This document shows, piece after piece, positions 1 to 8,402 of a stretch of 64,000 bases of DNA (the stretch's first letter is position 1; every line of letters begins with the position of its first letter). Source of the stretch: an uncultured Oscillibacter sp. (GTDB lineage Bacteria > Bacillota > Clostridia > Oscillospirales > Oscillospiraceae); the NCBI GenBank assembly GCA_950097265.1, contig CATNDJ010000001.1, forward strand, positions 25,624 through 89,623, read 5' to 3'. The position numbers and the translations under genes were made by a program. The notes beneath the pieces were generated by a model, which was not told where the DNA came from, made no database searches, and worked only from the letters and a program-made list of their open reading frames with translations.

Positions 1-1597
1 TCGTGAGGTTAGGCAGCTTCTTGTCCGCCGCCGAAACGGTGACGGTGCCACCGCCGTTGATGGTGGCTTGGTCAACGTGGGCAAACACCGGTTCCGTCAG
101 CTTGGCGAAGGGGGACGGCGCGGAGACCTCAACGAAGGCATACATACCCTCAGTCACGTCCGTCACCGTGATGGAGCCATCTTCCTTGGTAGCCTCGGTG
201 CCGATGATTTGCCCATCCCTCAAAACATTGAACACCGCACCAGGGAGGGGATTGTTGGAATCGTCCAGCTTCATGAGCTTGATTCTGACCTTGCTGTCAT
301 TCTCGAAGATGAGAGCCACATCGGACTTTCCATCCCACATAAAGGTCTGCCTGACCTTGGCGGGGTCCGGGCTGAGGCTATAATTCTCCGGCGGAGTGAC
401 CTCCTCCGCCACATAGCTTCCGACGGGCATGGTGTCCCAGGGCACGTCGGTGAGGTAGCCGCCCTCGCGGGACATGAAGGTGCCGGAGAAGTTATTGTCT
501 ACGCCGGTGATTTTGATGATAGCCCCGGCCAGACCCTTCGTCGGGTCGTCAGCGTCCACTTTGCGGATACTGCCCTCTCCGGTGATGGTCGTGCTGTCCC
601 GGAAAGTAACCGTAACCGTGTTGCTGCCATTATTGGGAAGGGTAACATATTGCGGGGCCGTACTGTCGATCTCATATCCGCCCGGGGGAGGTGCGGTCTC
701 AGTCACGGCATACGTACCCGCGCTCAGCCCTTTCAGCCGATAGGTTCCATCGGGCCCCGTGATAACATCCTGAGAAAAGGTGCCGTTTTGGGACTCCACA
801 TGGAAACCGGCCCCGGCAAGAACCTTGCTCGGGTTGGAGGCGTCGATTTTTTTGACAATCAGGGTATATTCTTCCTCTTCAATGTTCTCGATGACCAAAT
901 CACCGAGAATGATCTTCTGCACAGAACCGGCTGGGTGAGAAGAGCTTCCCGCACCGGTAAAGGAGTATTCATAGACCTTACACTCGCCCCAAACTCCCTG
1001 GTTTCCCAAATCAAGGATAAACTTGGTTCGATCCCGGAAGGAGCTATCACCCTGCTTTTCGTCGATACTGGTGTAATGGGTCCCCTCAAGGGTATTGTAT
1101 ACCGCCATGAGTTCCTCGGCGCAGGCCACCACGGGATCACTGATACTGCCCTGCTTATACCGCCAAATACATGCCTGGACCCAGGCGTTCATGTACCAAC
1201 GGTACTCAGGCCCCCACACATTGTCCACACCAAGGGCCTTTGCTTCATCGGTAAATACGCCCTTGGAGTGACAGTAGTAGTAAGCCATCATGGTTTCCAC
1301 CGTGGGGTCGGAGATGGCGGTCTTATGCCCCCAGCTTTGTCCCTGGAGCGAAGTCCCCATTCCGCCGCCCTTCGTGCCGCAGAAGCCGGTGGTGATCTGA
1401 TTCCCATTGGTAAAGTTCATTTCGTGGAGCGTGCAGCGCCCCAGGGCCGCCGACTGATACGCCACGCCGGAGTGTCCGAACTCCTTCAGCGTGATCGTAT
1501 CCGCCGCCGCGAAGGCGGTGGTAGGGAGCAGCCCGAGAACACAGATCAGGGTCAACAGCATGGCCGTCAGACGCGTTCGCAAAGATTTCTGCTTCAT
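1..1597 (-). CDS. Thioester-domain, Cna-B/SpaA-repeat surface adhesin (C-terminus off the window)
   Basis: The frame is open from the ATG at 1597 to the window edge (532 codons), so the protein is partial. A signal peptide with an AFA-A cleavage region comes first. It is followed by a domain with an FC motif (GFCGTKGG, near residue 69) and a VQACIW motif (near residue 140). These fit the [YFL]C and hydrophobic-Q-x-x-hydrophobic-W signatures of thioester domains, whose Cys-Gln bond can attach covalently to host surfaces. Three SpaA/Cna-B-like repeats follow, each starting near a (V/I)xK(K/V/L)DxxxP-type strand and containing a G-T/S-Y-x-(V/A)-x-E hairpin. A sorting signal would lie outside. 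The RBS AGGAAG sits 8 to 9 bases before the start. The gene is downstream of the CAP protein and likely served by the ICE sortase. Confidence 0.85.
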   Translation of the reverse strand, partial: MKQKSLRTRLTAMLLTLICVLGLLPTTAFAAADTITLKEFGHSGVAYQSAALGRCTLHEMNFTNGNQITTGFCGTKGGGMGTSLQGQSWGHKTAISDPTVETMMAYYYCHSKGVFTDEAKALGVDNVWGPEYRWYMNAWVQACIWRYKQGSISDPVVACAEELMAVYNTLEGTHYTSIDEKQGDSSFRDRTKFILDLGNQGVWGECKVYEYSFTGAGSSSHPAGSVQKIILGDLVIENIEEEEYTLIVKKIDASNPSKVLAGAGFHVESQNGTFSQDVITGPDGTYRLKGLSAGTYAVTETAPPPGGYEIDSTAPQYVTLPNNGSNTVTVTFRDSTTITGEGSIRKVDADDPTKGLAGAIIKITGVDNNFSGTFMSREGGYLTDVPWDTMPVGSYVAEEVTPPENYSLSPDPAKVRQTFMWDGKSDVALIFENDSKVRIKLMKLDDSNNPLPGAVFNVLRDGQIIGTEATKEDGSITVTDVTEGMYAFVEVSAPSPFAKLTEPVFAHVDQATINGGGTVTVSAADKKLPNLT

Positions 1598-1631
1598 TGA
1601 AACACTTCCTTTTCTGATTTTTTCAAAAGAG

Positions 1632-1660
1632 AAGCCCCTCGGATTGCTCCGAAGGGCTTT
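1632..1660 (-). terminator. Hairpin terminator after the CAP-protein gene
   Basis: On the minus strand a 12-bp stem with one mismatch (AAGCCCTTCGGA paired with TCCGAGGGGCTT) and a 4-base loop lies 14 bases after the CAP-protein stop codon. A modest T-run follows (CTCTTTTG). It sits only 34 bases before the adhesin start, so the adhesin probably depends on read-through. Confidence 0.65.
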
Positions 1661-1674
1661 GGCGATTCTAACGC

Positions 1675-2625
1675 TTATTCGTAAGGATTGTGGGAGTTTG
1701 GGTCACCTACAGCCATGTAGCAGTAGGCCCTGCCCCCGGAAATCGTGACTCCGGTACCGACGCAGGTCACGTCCGCGTCCAGCATTGTCTGTAGATGCCC
1801 GGGCGAATTAACCCAACTGGTGACCGCCTGCTGGGCAATATTCGGAGAATCCTCTGCACCAAATACAGAGAGATTGAAGCAAGCGCCGTGAGGCCATCCA
1901 TAGCGGAGGAGGGCCTTGTGATCATAAGGACGATGCTCTATAACGCATTGCGCGGATACATCCTGCGCTGTGTTCATCAGGGCTTCGTTTACAGGCAGCT
2001 CCGACCTGCCATTTTCCCGGCGCACCTGATTGATAAACTGGACCATTTCCTGCCGGATTTCCATATTGGCAGAGAGATCAATGGGATCCGAAGGATTCAC
2101 TGTCAAAGCGAGATGCCCGCTCCTTCCAGTCTGGCCTGTCACCGAAATCACAACCGTTCCAGGAGCTTTTGCGGAGATAACCCAATGCCCGGATACCATT
2201 TCGACATCGGCGATGGATGAATCGCTGGAGCTGACAGAATAGGCTTCATCGGAGTTTACCACCAGCATACTGCGGTCTCCGGCTTTCAGCGCATTCCCCT
2301 TATAGCTGCTCACTTGGATCGCCTGGAGCGGCTCACTTTGAGGAATATTCTTTTCCGGAGCCTCCCCGGTGTAGGGTGCGCTGCTGTCCACCTGGACGCC
2401 GTTCTGGTAGTAGACATTGAAGCCGACTTCCCGCCCAATGTCCCGAAGTTTGACATAGTTGTTGCCATTGATGTTATACGCCGTCATGCTCACCTGCCGG
2501 CCATCCACAAAAATCGGGGACCAGGACGGCTGGGCCACAATGCCGGCGGCAACCACCGGAGCGTTGCCAAACAGAGCCGCGCCAAGAATCATCCCGAACA
2601 ATAGGGTGAAAACTTTCCGCTTCAT
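1675..2625 (-). CDS. Secreted CAP/SCP-domain protein with Cu-amine-oxidase-N-like and Ig-like domains
   Basis: A 316-residue exported protein. A signal peptide (residues 1 to 27) is followed by a region resembling the copper amine oxidase N-terminal domain (NYVKLRDIGREVGFNV), common in clostridial wall proteins. A bacterial Ig-like (BIG2-type) segment lies at about residues 100 to 178. The C-terminal CAP domain (about 185 to 316) contains the conserved patterns FINQVRRENG, ALMNTAQDVSAQC, SPGHLQTML and the terminal Y/C-rich strands. CAP proteins are secreted; their activity in bacteria is mostly unknown. No LPXTG signal or transmembrane tail is seen, so it is probably released or held non-covalently. 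It has its own promoter (2676 to 2704) and precedes the adhesin. Confidence 0.85.
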   Translation of the reverse strand: MKRKVFTLLFGMILGAALFGNAPVVAAGIVAQPSWSPIFVDGRQVSMTAYNINGNNYVKLRDIGREVGFNVYYQNGVQVDSSAPYTGEAPEKNIPQSEPLQAIQVSSYKGNALKAGDRSMLVVNSDEAYSVSSSDSSIADVEMVSGHWVISAKAPGTVVISVTGQTGRSGHLALTVNPSDPIDLSANMEIRQEMVQFINQVRRENGRSELPVNEALMNTAQDVSAQCVIEHRPYDHKALLRYGWPHGACFNLSVFGAEDSPNIAQQAVTSWVNSPGHLQTMLDADVTCVGTGVTISGGRAYCYMAVGDPNSHNPYE

Positions 2626-2675
2626 AATTTACCTCCATTCCGTTCACTACAGTTGCATCTGTGATTCTATTTATA

Positions 2676-2704
2676 GTTATACGGAAATGGATAGCGTTTT
2701 TCAA
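2676..2704 (-). promoter_or_regulatory. Promoter for the CAP-protein gene
   Basis: On the minus strand TTGAAA is followed by a 17-base spacer and TATAAC, in the gap after the sortase gene. The predicted start is about 45 bases upstream of the CAP-protein ATG. It suggests that the CAP and adhesin genes can be expressed apart from the conjugation genes. Confidence 0.65.
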
Positions 2705-2747
2705 CAACAGGGGGGACCCCGATTCAAAATTTTCCGGGCTGCCATGT

Positions 2748-3593
2748 CTACTTCACCTCCACAGCCTGCACGCAGACGCGGCTCTCCGGGTGATCGGCCA
2801 GACAGGTGGTGATGGTAATACGGTTGTCCGAAGTGGCCTGGAGATAGCTCCAATCGTCATTGCTGATGGTGGTCACGGTTTCCACCGCATAGGTCCTTGT
2901 ACCCAAGAGGGTGGTATAGGTAATGGTATCACCCTTTTTCAGATTCTTGATAGAACCGATGGTGTATTTGGCGCCCCGGTTATGCCCACACACCGAAACA
3001 TTGCCATTCCAGGCAGAGGTGGAGCTGTAATGCCCCAGGCCTTTCTTCATACTGGCGTTGGTTTCGCCCTCCCAGACCTTCATGTTGATGTCCAGGGAGG
3101 GAATCTTGACCGTTCCGATGCTGCCGTCACTCCGCTTCATATCCTCCACGCTGGTGTAGGCAGGTTTCTGCGGAGTTGTGGGCTGGCTGACCGAGGTGGG
3201 GGGCAGAAACGTTTCCGTGCCCCCGCCGGAACCGGCGGAGGAGCCAGCTTCCGTCAGCACCGTGATAGGACCGCCGCCGCTGACGCCATAGCCGCCCCCG
3301 GCAGTTCCGTCACTGGTAGCGACCGCCCCCTGGAGACCGGGCAGAATCGTCCGCTCCATTACGCCGGTCTGGGTGGTACTGAATCGGCCGTACTCCAGCT
3401 CGGGGATCTGGAAGTCCACCACGTTTTTCCCACCATAGTTGTACTGGGAACCGTAGACATCCTCATAGGACCCGCTCTTGTAGAAGTCCTGGGGCGCGGT
3501 GGTGCTGAAATTGTAATCCATTGCCTGGGCGCTGACCATAAGCGCGGAAAACGCCGCGGCAGTCAGCAGAATCTTAGACAGGAAATGCTTCAA
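2748..3593 (-). CDS. Sortase (transpeptidase), ICE-encoded
   Basis: 281 residues. A signal peptide/anchor (1 to 24) and a long Gly/Ser/Thr-rich linker precede a sortase domain from about residue 158 (IGTVKIPSLDINMKVWEG). The catalytic triad is visible: His204 in CGHNRG, Cys264 in TITTCL and Arg272 in SRVCV. Sortases cleave a sorting signal and link proteins to the cell wall or into pili. The layout and short C-terminus resemble the class D/accessory sortases of clostridial elements, but the class is not proven. Translation starts at a TTG with a strong AGGAGGAGG; the TTGA overlaps the upstream stop codon. The likely substrate is the adhesin at 1 to 1597. Confidence 0.88.
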   Translation of the reverse strand: MKHFLSKILLTAAAFSALMVSAQAMDYNFSTTAPQDFYKSGSYEDVYGSQYNYGGKNVVDFQIPELEYGRFSTTQTGVMERTILPGLQGAVATSDGTAGGGYGVSGGGPITVLTEAGSSAGSGGGTETFLPPTSVSQPTTPQKPAYTSVEDMKRSDGSIGTVKIPSLDINMKVWEGETNASMKKGLGHYSSTSAWNGNVSVCGHNRGAKYTIGSIKNLKKGDTITYTTLLGTRTYAVETVTTISNDDWSYLQATSDNRITITTCLADHPESRVCVQAVEVK

Positions 3594-4720
3594 GTGACCT
3601 CCTCCTTCTCTTTTGTAAGATCAAATTCTCGCCAGTCCCCAGGCCGGTCCTGGAGAACGGTGTAGGTACAGCAGGCCGTGCGGTGACGAACGGTGAAGTT
3701 CTGTCCCAGCAGTTTCTTTGCCAGGGGGCGCTTGATCTCCACCGCAACGATGCCCTCCGGGTAGGGCTCCAGATCACTGATGTCGATTTCCGGCTTTTCC
3801 GGTTCAACCCGGTACTTGGCAACCAGCCGATAGTCCCGGGGCCTGTCGCCGGGAACATACACATACACGTTTTTCCTCCGCTGGAACAGAAAAACGCCCA
3901 GCCCCGCTAACAGCAAAAGCGGAATGAGACAGAGGACTGCCGTGATGATCCGCCGGGGCGTTGCGGCCGCCGCCGAACCGGAAATTGCTGCGGGCGTGGT
4001 CTCCTCCCCGACATAGACTACTGTATAGGTGATGCTGTCCACGCCGGAGGCTGTCACTTCGCCCTTGTATTCCGCCGTAGTGACATAGCCAGTTGCGACC
4101 TTGCTGCTGGTGGAGGCGGAGTAAGTAGCCACCGCCTGATAGGAGGCCGGGGCCAAGGTATCGCCCACCAAGTCGGTCCCCGTAACCTGCCAGGTAACGC
4201 CGGAGAGTTTAAGCGTCATCCCGTTTTTCACAGTGGTTGCGGGAACATAGGACATATCGTTTCGGTCCACCGGACCAATTGTCTTGGTAGCGGTGACGGT
4301 GCCATACTGCGTGGTATAGTCCGCCGCCACAGTGGAAATCGTTGTATGATCCAGGGCCAGTTCACCGGAATACTCCCCATCGTCATAGGGGACGCTGGGG
4401 GCCAGCTCCGCCAGGATTTTGTCCAGGTTATTGCTGGCGGTTTCCACCGTGACCGTTTCCGTCACGGATTTGCTCTCCAGGAAAGCGTGTTCGTCTTTCG
4501 TGGTGAAGGCCCAGGTATAGGTAAAGCCGTCGTAGTCAAACGACGGCTCCTTCAATGTCTCCGGGTCTTTCTCCGGCGGCAGAACATAGGTCTTCACAAT
4601 GCGCTGCTGCCCGTTCAGATTTTCCACCACCAGATTGTCCGGGACCTCTGCGGCGAGGGCGCTGGTAGTCATGGCAAAGGCCAGAACCAGCGCCAGCACC
4701 AGAGATTTCAGATGCTTCAT
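3590..4720 (-). CDS. Exported single-pass membrane protein of the ICE, function unknown
   Basis: 376 residues from the ATG at 4720; a longer in-frame extension would bury the signal peptide and is not used. It has a signal peptide ending near SALA-A, a Thr/Ser/Val-rich extracytoplasmic region with repeated beta-strand-like patterns, one transmembrane helix at about residues 265 to 285 (ITAVLCLIPLLLLAGLGVFL) and a cytoplasmic tail of about 90 residues rich in charged residues. It overlaps the sortase start by 4 bases, so the two are probably translationally coupled. Similar proteins accompany sortases in clostridial conjugative elements. A role in surface assembly or mating contact is inference. 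Confidence 0.75.
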   Translation of the reverse strand: MKHLKSLVLALVLAFAMTTSALAAEVPDNLVVENLNGQQRIVKTYVLPPEKDPETLKEPSFDYDGFTYTWAFTTKDEHAFLESKSVTETVTVETASNNLDKILAELAPSVPYDDGEYSGELALDHTTISTVAADYTTQYGTVTATKTIGPVDRNDMSYVPATTVKNGMTLKLSGVTWQVTGTDLVGDTLAPASYQAVATYSASTSSKVATGYVTTAEYKGEVTASGVDSITYTVVYVGEETTPAAISGSAAAATPRRIITAVLCLIPLLLLAGLGVFLFQRRKNVYVYVPGDRPRDYRLVAKYRVEPEKPEIDISDLEPYPEGIVAVEIKRPLAKKLLGQNFTVRHRTACCTYTVLQDRPGDWREFDLTKEKEEVT

Positions 4721-4730
4721 AGGCGCTCCT

Positions 4731-6365
4731 TTACAGATTTTGTTTGATGATCCGGGTAATGCTTCCGACCGCCACGCCCTGCTCTTCATCCAGCCGGGTG
4801 ACGGCGAAGCTGACGTCATCCCCCTTGCCGGGGGTACGACGGTCATAGCAGGAGTGAGCGATGGCGTTGACGCCGTTGTTGAGGCGGACATACAGCACGC
4901 CGCCCCGCACATCGGTGACACGGCCAGCGTACCGGCCCTGCCGCACACACTTCTTCAGGTCGTCTGCGGCGGTGGAGGCAGAGGTGCTGCGCACATCAGC
5001 GGTGATGGACAGATCCTCCACCGTGGTGCCGGTGATCTTCTGTACCCGGACCAGGATGCGGTCGCCCACATGGTAGTGCTCGGCGGCGTCGCCCACCCAG
5101 GCGCGGGACAGGCCCCGGGCCAGGATGGCGCACTCCACACCGAACACCTCCACCCGGACCACCTTCTCGGCCACCGCCACCACCCGGGCCTGTACCACCC
5201 GGCCCTCATAGATCATGGGCTCGCCCCGCTCGTCTTTATCCAGGTAGAACGTCTGGCGCTTGCGGTACATGGCGTCCTTGCGGCTGGCGACCACGCTGCG
5301 GCTCTTGTTCTCGTGACCCTTCACGATGAAGTCGATCTCGGAACCCAGCCGGGCGGTGAGGATGCCCCGCATACGGGACATCAGCTCCTGGAACTCCGCG
5401 CCGGAGGGGACGCGGCCGGTGAACAGCATCATCTCCTTAACGGGGATCGCCACCCGGAAGCCCTTGTAGTTGACCACGGCAACGGTCAGGCCGGATTCCG
5501 TCCGCTCCACGCCGTCCAGGGTGCCAGTGAGGATGCGCCGGGTCCAGTGGGCGTTCTGGATCTCATGCCAGATGATGGCCTCCTGTTCCTCCGCCGTCTG
5601 TACCTCGTCTCTGGCCTCAATGGTCAGCACCCGGTCACGGCGGGAGTCAGCGGCGGCGGTGGTGGCAGCGGCGCTCTCCGTGTGGCGGGACCGGCCTCTG
5701 GGACGCCGGGGCAGGGCAGACTCGCTCATACCGTCCTCCACTCCATCGGGAACGGCGGTAGGTACAGGGCCGCCGGACGGTTCCTCGCCGGGGGGCGGGT
5801 CCAGCGTCAGAGGCTCATCAGCATCGGCCCCGCCCTGGCCCGTCTCACCCAGCTCCTGGAGCAGCGCCCCGTACTCGGGATCGTCACTCTCCGGCCCCGG
5901 CTCCTCCTGGGGCGGCTGGGAACCGGCGGCGTCACCTGTATCGGGGAAGGGGTCCTCCTCACCTGCGGGGAAATTGGGGGGCATATCGCCCCACTGCGTA
6001 CCATCAGACGGGGGCCCGTCAGCGTTGAGGGCCTCACCGGACGCGCTGTCGCCGGGCTGGGCCTCACCGTCAGGGGGCATGTCTCCGGGCTGGGCCTCAC
6101 CATCAGAGGGCATATCGCCGGGCTGGGCCTCACCATCAGAGGGCATATCGCCGGGCGGCTCCTCACCAGCGGGGGGATCGGCGGGCAGACCATCGGACGG
6201 GGCATCCCCATCGGCGGGGATGCTCTCTCCCTCCTCACTGGGGGCGGCGTCCGGGAGGGGACAGGACTCCGGGAGCTGGCCGGCGCTCTCCTCTCCGCCG
6301 GTCTCGGCGGCGGTCAGGGCCTCCACAGGCTGTTCGTCAGGGACCACAGTTTTCTTTCTGGGCAT
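4731..6365 (-). CDS. S1-domain protein with Pro/Asp/Gly-rich repeat N-terminus
   Basis: 544 residues. The first 200 or so are acidic and Pro/Gly-rich, with an 11-residue tandem repeat (consensus AQPGDMPSDGE). A middle domain of about 130 residues follows (WHEIQNAHWTRRILTGTLDG onward). The C-terminus holds two S1-like RNA-binding modules (GRVVQARVVAVAEKVVRVEV... and GRYAGRVTDVRGGVLYVRLN...). S1-domain proteins of this type sit beside VirD4 in related ICEs; their molecular job is not established. No signal peptide is seen, so it should be cytoplasmic. Its RBS overlaps the end of the VirD4 gene. Confidence 0.75.
   Translation of the reverse strand: MPRKKTVVPDEQPVEALTAAETGGEESAGQLPESCPLPDAAPSEEGESIPADGDAPSDGLPADPPAGEEPPGDMPSDGEAQPGDMPSDGEAQPGDMPPDGEAQPGDSASGEALNADGPPSDGTQWGDMPPNFPAGEEDPFPDTGDAAGSQPPQEEPGPESDDPEYGALLQELGETGQGGADADEPLTLDPPPGEEPSGGPVPTAVPDGVEDGMSESALPRRPRGRSRHTESAAATTAAADSRRDRVLTIEARDEVQTAEEQEAIIWHEIQNAHWTRRILTGTLDGVERTESGLTVAVVNYKGFRVAIPVKEMMLFTGRVPSGAEFQELMSRMRGILTARLGSEIDFIVKGHENKSRSVVASRKDAMYRKRQTFYLDKDERGEPMIYEGRVVQARVVAVAEKVVRVEVFGVECAILARGLSRAWVGDAAEHYHVGDRILVRVQKITGTTVEDLSITADVRSTSASTAADDLKKCVRQGRYAGRVTDVRGGVLYVRLNNGVNAIAHSCYDRRTPGKGDDVSFAVTRLDEEQGVAVGSITRIIKQNL
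6051..6149. repeat. 33-bp tandem repeat inside the S1-domain protein gene
   Basis: Three consecutive 33-bp units (6051-6083, 6084-6116, 6117-6149), the last two nearly identical, then a diverged fourth start. Each encodes 11 residues of the acidic Pro/Gly-rich N-terminus. Copy number could vary between strains. Confidence 0.9.
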
Positions 6366-6371
6366 AAATTG

Positions 6372-8402
6372 TTACTCCTCCTTTTTCGGTTTTGATAAAA
6401 TGGAATCTTTGGTTGCGGTGACCACCCGCTGCCCTGACTTCTGAACCGGCTTTGCGGCAGAGCGTCTGGGCGGGGGCGGCGGCGGGGACACCGGCTCCTC
6501 GGCCGGTTCTCCGGGGGGCTCGGCTGGTATGGGCGGCACCAGGGGTTCTGTCTTCGCCGATGCGGGCGGCTTTGCCGGCGGCGCCTTTTTGGCCGGGGCT
6601 TTCGGGCGCGGCGGTTTCGACTTGGCCGAAATAGGAGCCGCCTGCTCCTTCTTGCGGCCTTCGGCCTGCCAGTCGGGGATGTGGGAGGCGGCCTTGCTCG
6701 GGTGCAGCTTCTTGGATTCCGGGTGCTTGGAATAGTCGTACTTATCAACCTCCAATACTTTTTTGCCCCGGAGGATTACCAGGGCGCGGTCTATGTCCAT
6801 GCGCAGCACTTCATCCATGGTCATCAGCTTGCGCTTGCCTACGCCGCTGGTCTCCCGGTACTCCGGCGTATAGTTGGAGATGCGCCAGGTGCCCAGCTGC
6901 TTGGCCTTGCTGGTGACGGCAATACTGGCCTCGCCGGTGCGGTCGGAAATGAACTGCGCGGTCAGGGCGTCGGTACAGCCGAGAAACAAGGTGATGTCGC
7001 AGTTGCCCAGGATCTCCTGCCACTGGTTGTAGGGATAGCGGTTTTGGAGACCGGCGAGATTCTGGAACACGCAGGACATGGAGATGTTCCGGGAACGGAT
7101 GACGCTGATTTTCCGGGACAGGTCGGGGATGACCCCGCAGGCGCACAGCTCCTCGCCCAGCACATGGACGGGAACAGGGAGCGCCCCGCCGGGACAGTTT
7201 TGGTCAGCGTACCGCACCAGCTTGATGAAAATGAATGACAGAAACAGCGAGGACAGGAAATCAAAGGTGCTATCCTGGTCGCTGGTGATGCAGTAGTAGG
7301 CGCAGGGCTGTTTGCCCGGCAGCTCCAGGTCGATTTCATCAAAGCCGGTGATGTTTCGGATGTCCTGATTTTGGAACACCTGGAGCCGGGAGCCCAAACC
7401 GATGATGACGCCGCCACGGACACTTTCACTGGACTGCTTGAAAATGCTGTAGGGGGCCTTGGCCGGGTGGGAGATAGGGAGCACGTCGAACAGAGCGTTC
7501 AATTCTTTTTCGCTGCTTGTGGCGAGGAGCTGATAGACCTCCCCAATGTTGCGTCGGTCCTCCGGGTAGCCCCGTTCCACATAAAGTACCAGGGCCTTCA
7601 ACAGATTCATTTCAGCGTTGTCCCAGAAATGGTCTCCCTGCCCGTTGCCGGTGTTTTTAATGATGACGTCGCAGAAAAGCTGGGCCATCAGCTCCTGGCC
7701 CTCGATTTCGGACAGGCAGTTCCAGGAATCGGAGGCGGCGGGGGTCACCAGATTGAACACCTTCACCGTGTACCCCTGATCCCGGAGGTAGGCGCTGCTT
7801 TTTTCGTAGAGCTCTGATTTGGGATCACAGATAATGAGGCTGGACCTCCGGGCGGCACTTTGCAGGATCATATTCATGCAAAAGGCCCTTGTTTTCTTTG
7901 ATCCGCTGGCCCCGTACACCGCCAGATTACCATTGAACCGGGTCTTATCCGGGACGCAGATCACTTCGCCGTCTATCTCACCCAGGATGATGCCGTGGTG
8001 CTTGCGGATATTGGGAACCAGGTCCAGCACACCCTTCAGCTCCTTTCTGGTCATAAAGCCCGCCGTGCCGTAGGTGCCCTTGTTGGAGTAGATCAGATTG
8101 CGCTCCTGGTCGTATGCGCCGGTTTCGCTGTACCCCATCCGCATGACCATGAAAATCAGCACACCCAGCGCCGCTATGCAGCCACCCACCCCGTACAGGC
8201 CGTAGGGCCAGCGGAACACGGCGGCGATACAGGCAAAGAAGCCGGAATCGGGAAACTCCGGCGAGGTGCCGAAGGTCCCGCCCGCCGCCTGCCACACATC
8301 GTAGTTATAAAGGAATTGAGCGATGTAGCCGCCCCCGTAGAGCAGAGCACCCAGGGCGATGGGGATAATGATAGCCAGCTTGATCAGTTGTTTTCGGGAG
8401 AT
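6372..8402 (-). CDS. VirD4/TraG-type coupling protein ATPase
   Basis: The coupling ATPase that feeds the relaxosome into the secretion channel. Two membrane segments precede a Walker A motif (GASGSKKT) and a nearby IICDPKSELYE. Further on come a FWDNAEMNLLKAL block, SSLFLSFIF, a helix with NLAGLQNRYP and a Pro/Lys-rich tail of about 110 residues. The first conventional start is GTG at 8297. However, the frame stays open to a stop at 8418, and residues encoded upstream (KQLIKLAIIIPIALGALLYG) form an expected first transmembrane helix. No ATG, GTG or TTG exists there. I place the start at the ATC at 8402, nine bases after GAGAGGAG; a CTG at 8387 overlapping the upstream stop is an alternative. 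Confidence 0.9.
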   Translation of the reverse strand: MSRKQLIKLAIIIPIALGALLYGGGYIAQFLYNYDVWQAAGGTFGTSPEFPDSGFFACIAAVFRWPYGLYGVGGCIAALGVLIFMVMRMGYSETGAYDQERNLIYSNKGTYGTAGFMTRKELKGVLDLVPNIRKHHGIILGEIDGEVICVPDKTRFNGNLAVYGASGSKKTRAFCMNMILQSAARRSSLIICDPKSELYEKSSAYLRDQGYTVKVFNLVTPAASDSWNCLSEIEGQELMAQLFCDVIIKNTGNGQGDHFWDNAEMNLLKALVLYVERGYPEDRRNIGEVYQLLATSSEKELNALFDVLPISHPAKAPYSIFKQSSESVRGGVIIGLGSRLQVFQNQDIRNITGFDEIDLELPGKQPCAYYCITSDQDSTFDFLSSLFLSFIFIKLVRYADQNCPGGALPVPVHVLGEELCACGVIPDLSRKISVIRSRNISMSCVFQNLAGLQNRYPYNQWQEILGNCDITLFLGCTDALTAQFISDRTGEASIAVTSKAKQLGTWRISNYTPEYRETSGVGKRKLMTMDEVLRMDIDRALVILRGKKVLEVDKYDYSKHPESKKLHPSKAASHIPDWQAEGRKKEQAAPISAKSKPPRPKAPAKKAPPAKPPASAKTEPLVPPIPAEPPGEPAEEPVSPPPPPPRRSAAKPVQKSGQRVVTATKDSILSKPKKEE

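Noticed and set aside
68..1600. A 510-codon plus-strand open frame across the left end
   Set aside because: It is antisense to the signal-peptide/thioester adhesin, which has an RBS, domains and a continuous frame. The plus-strand product shows no recognisable domain.
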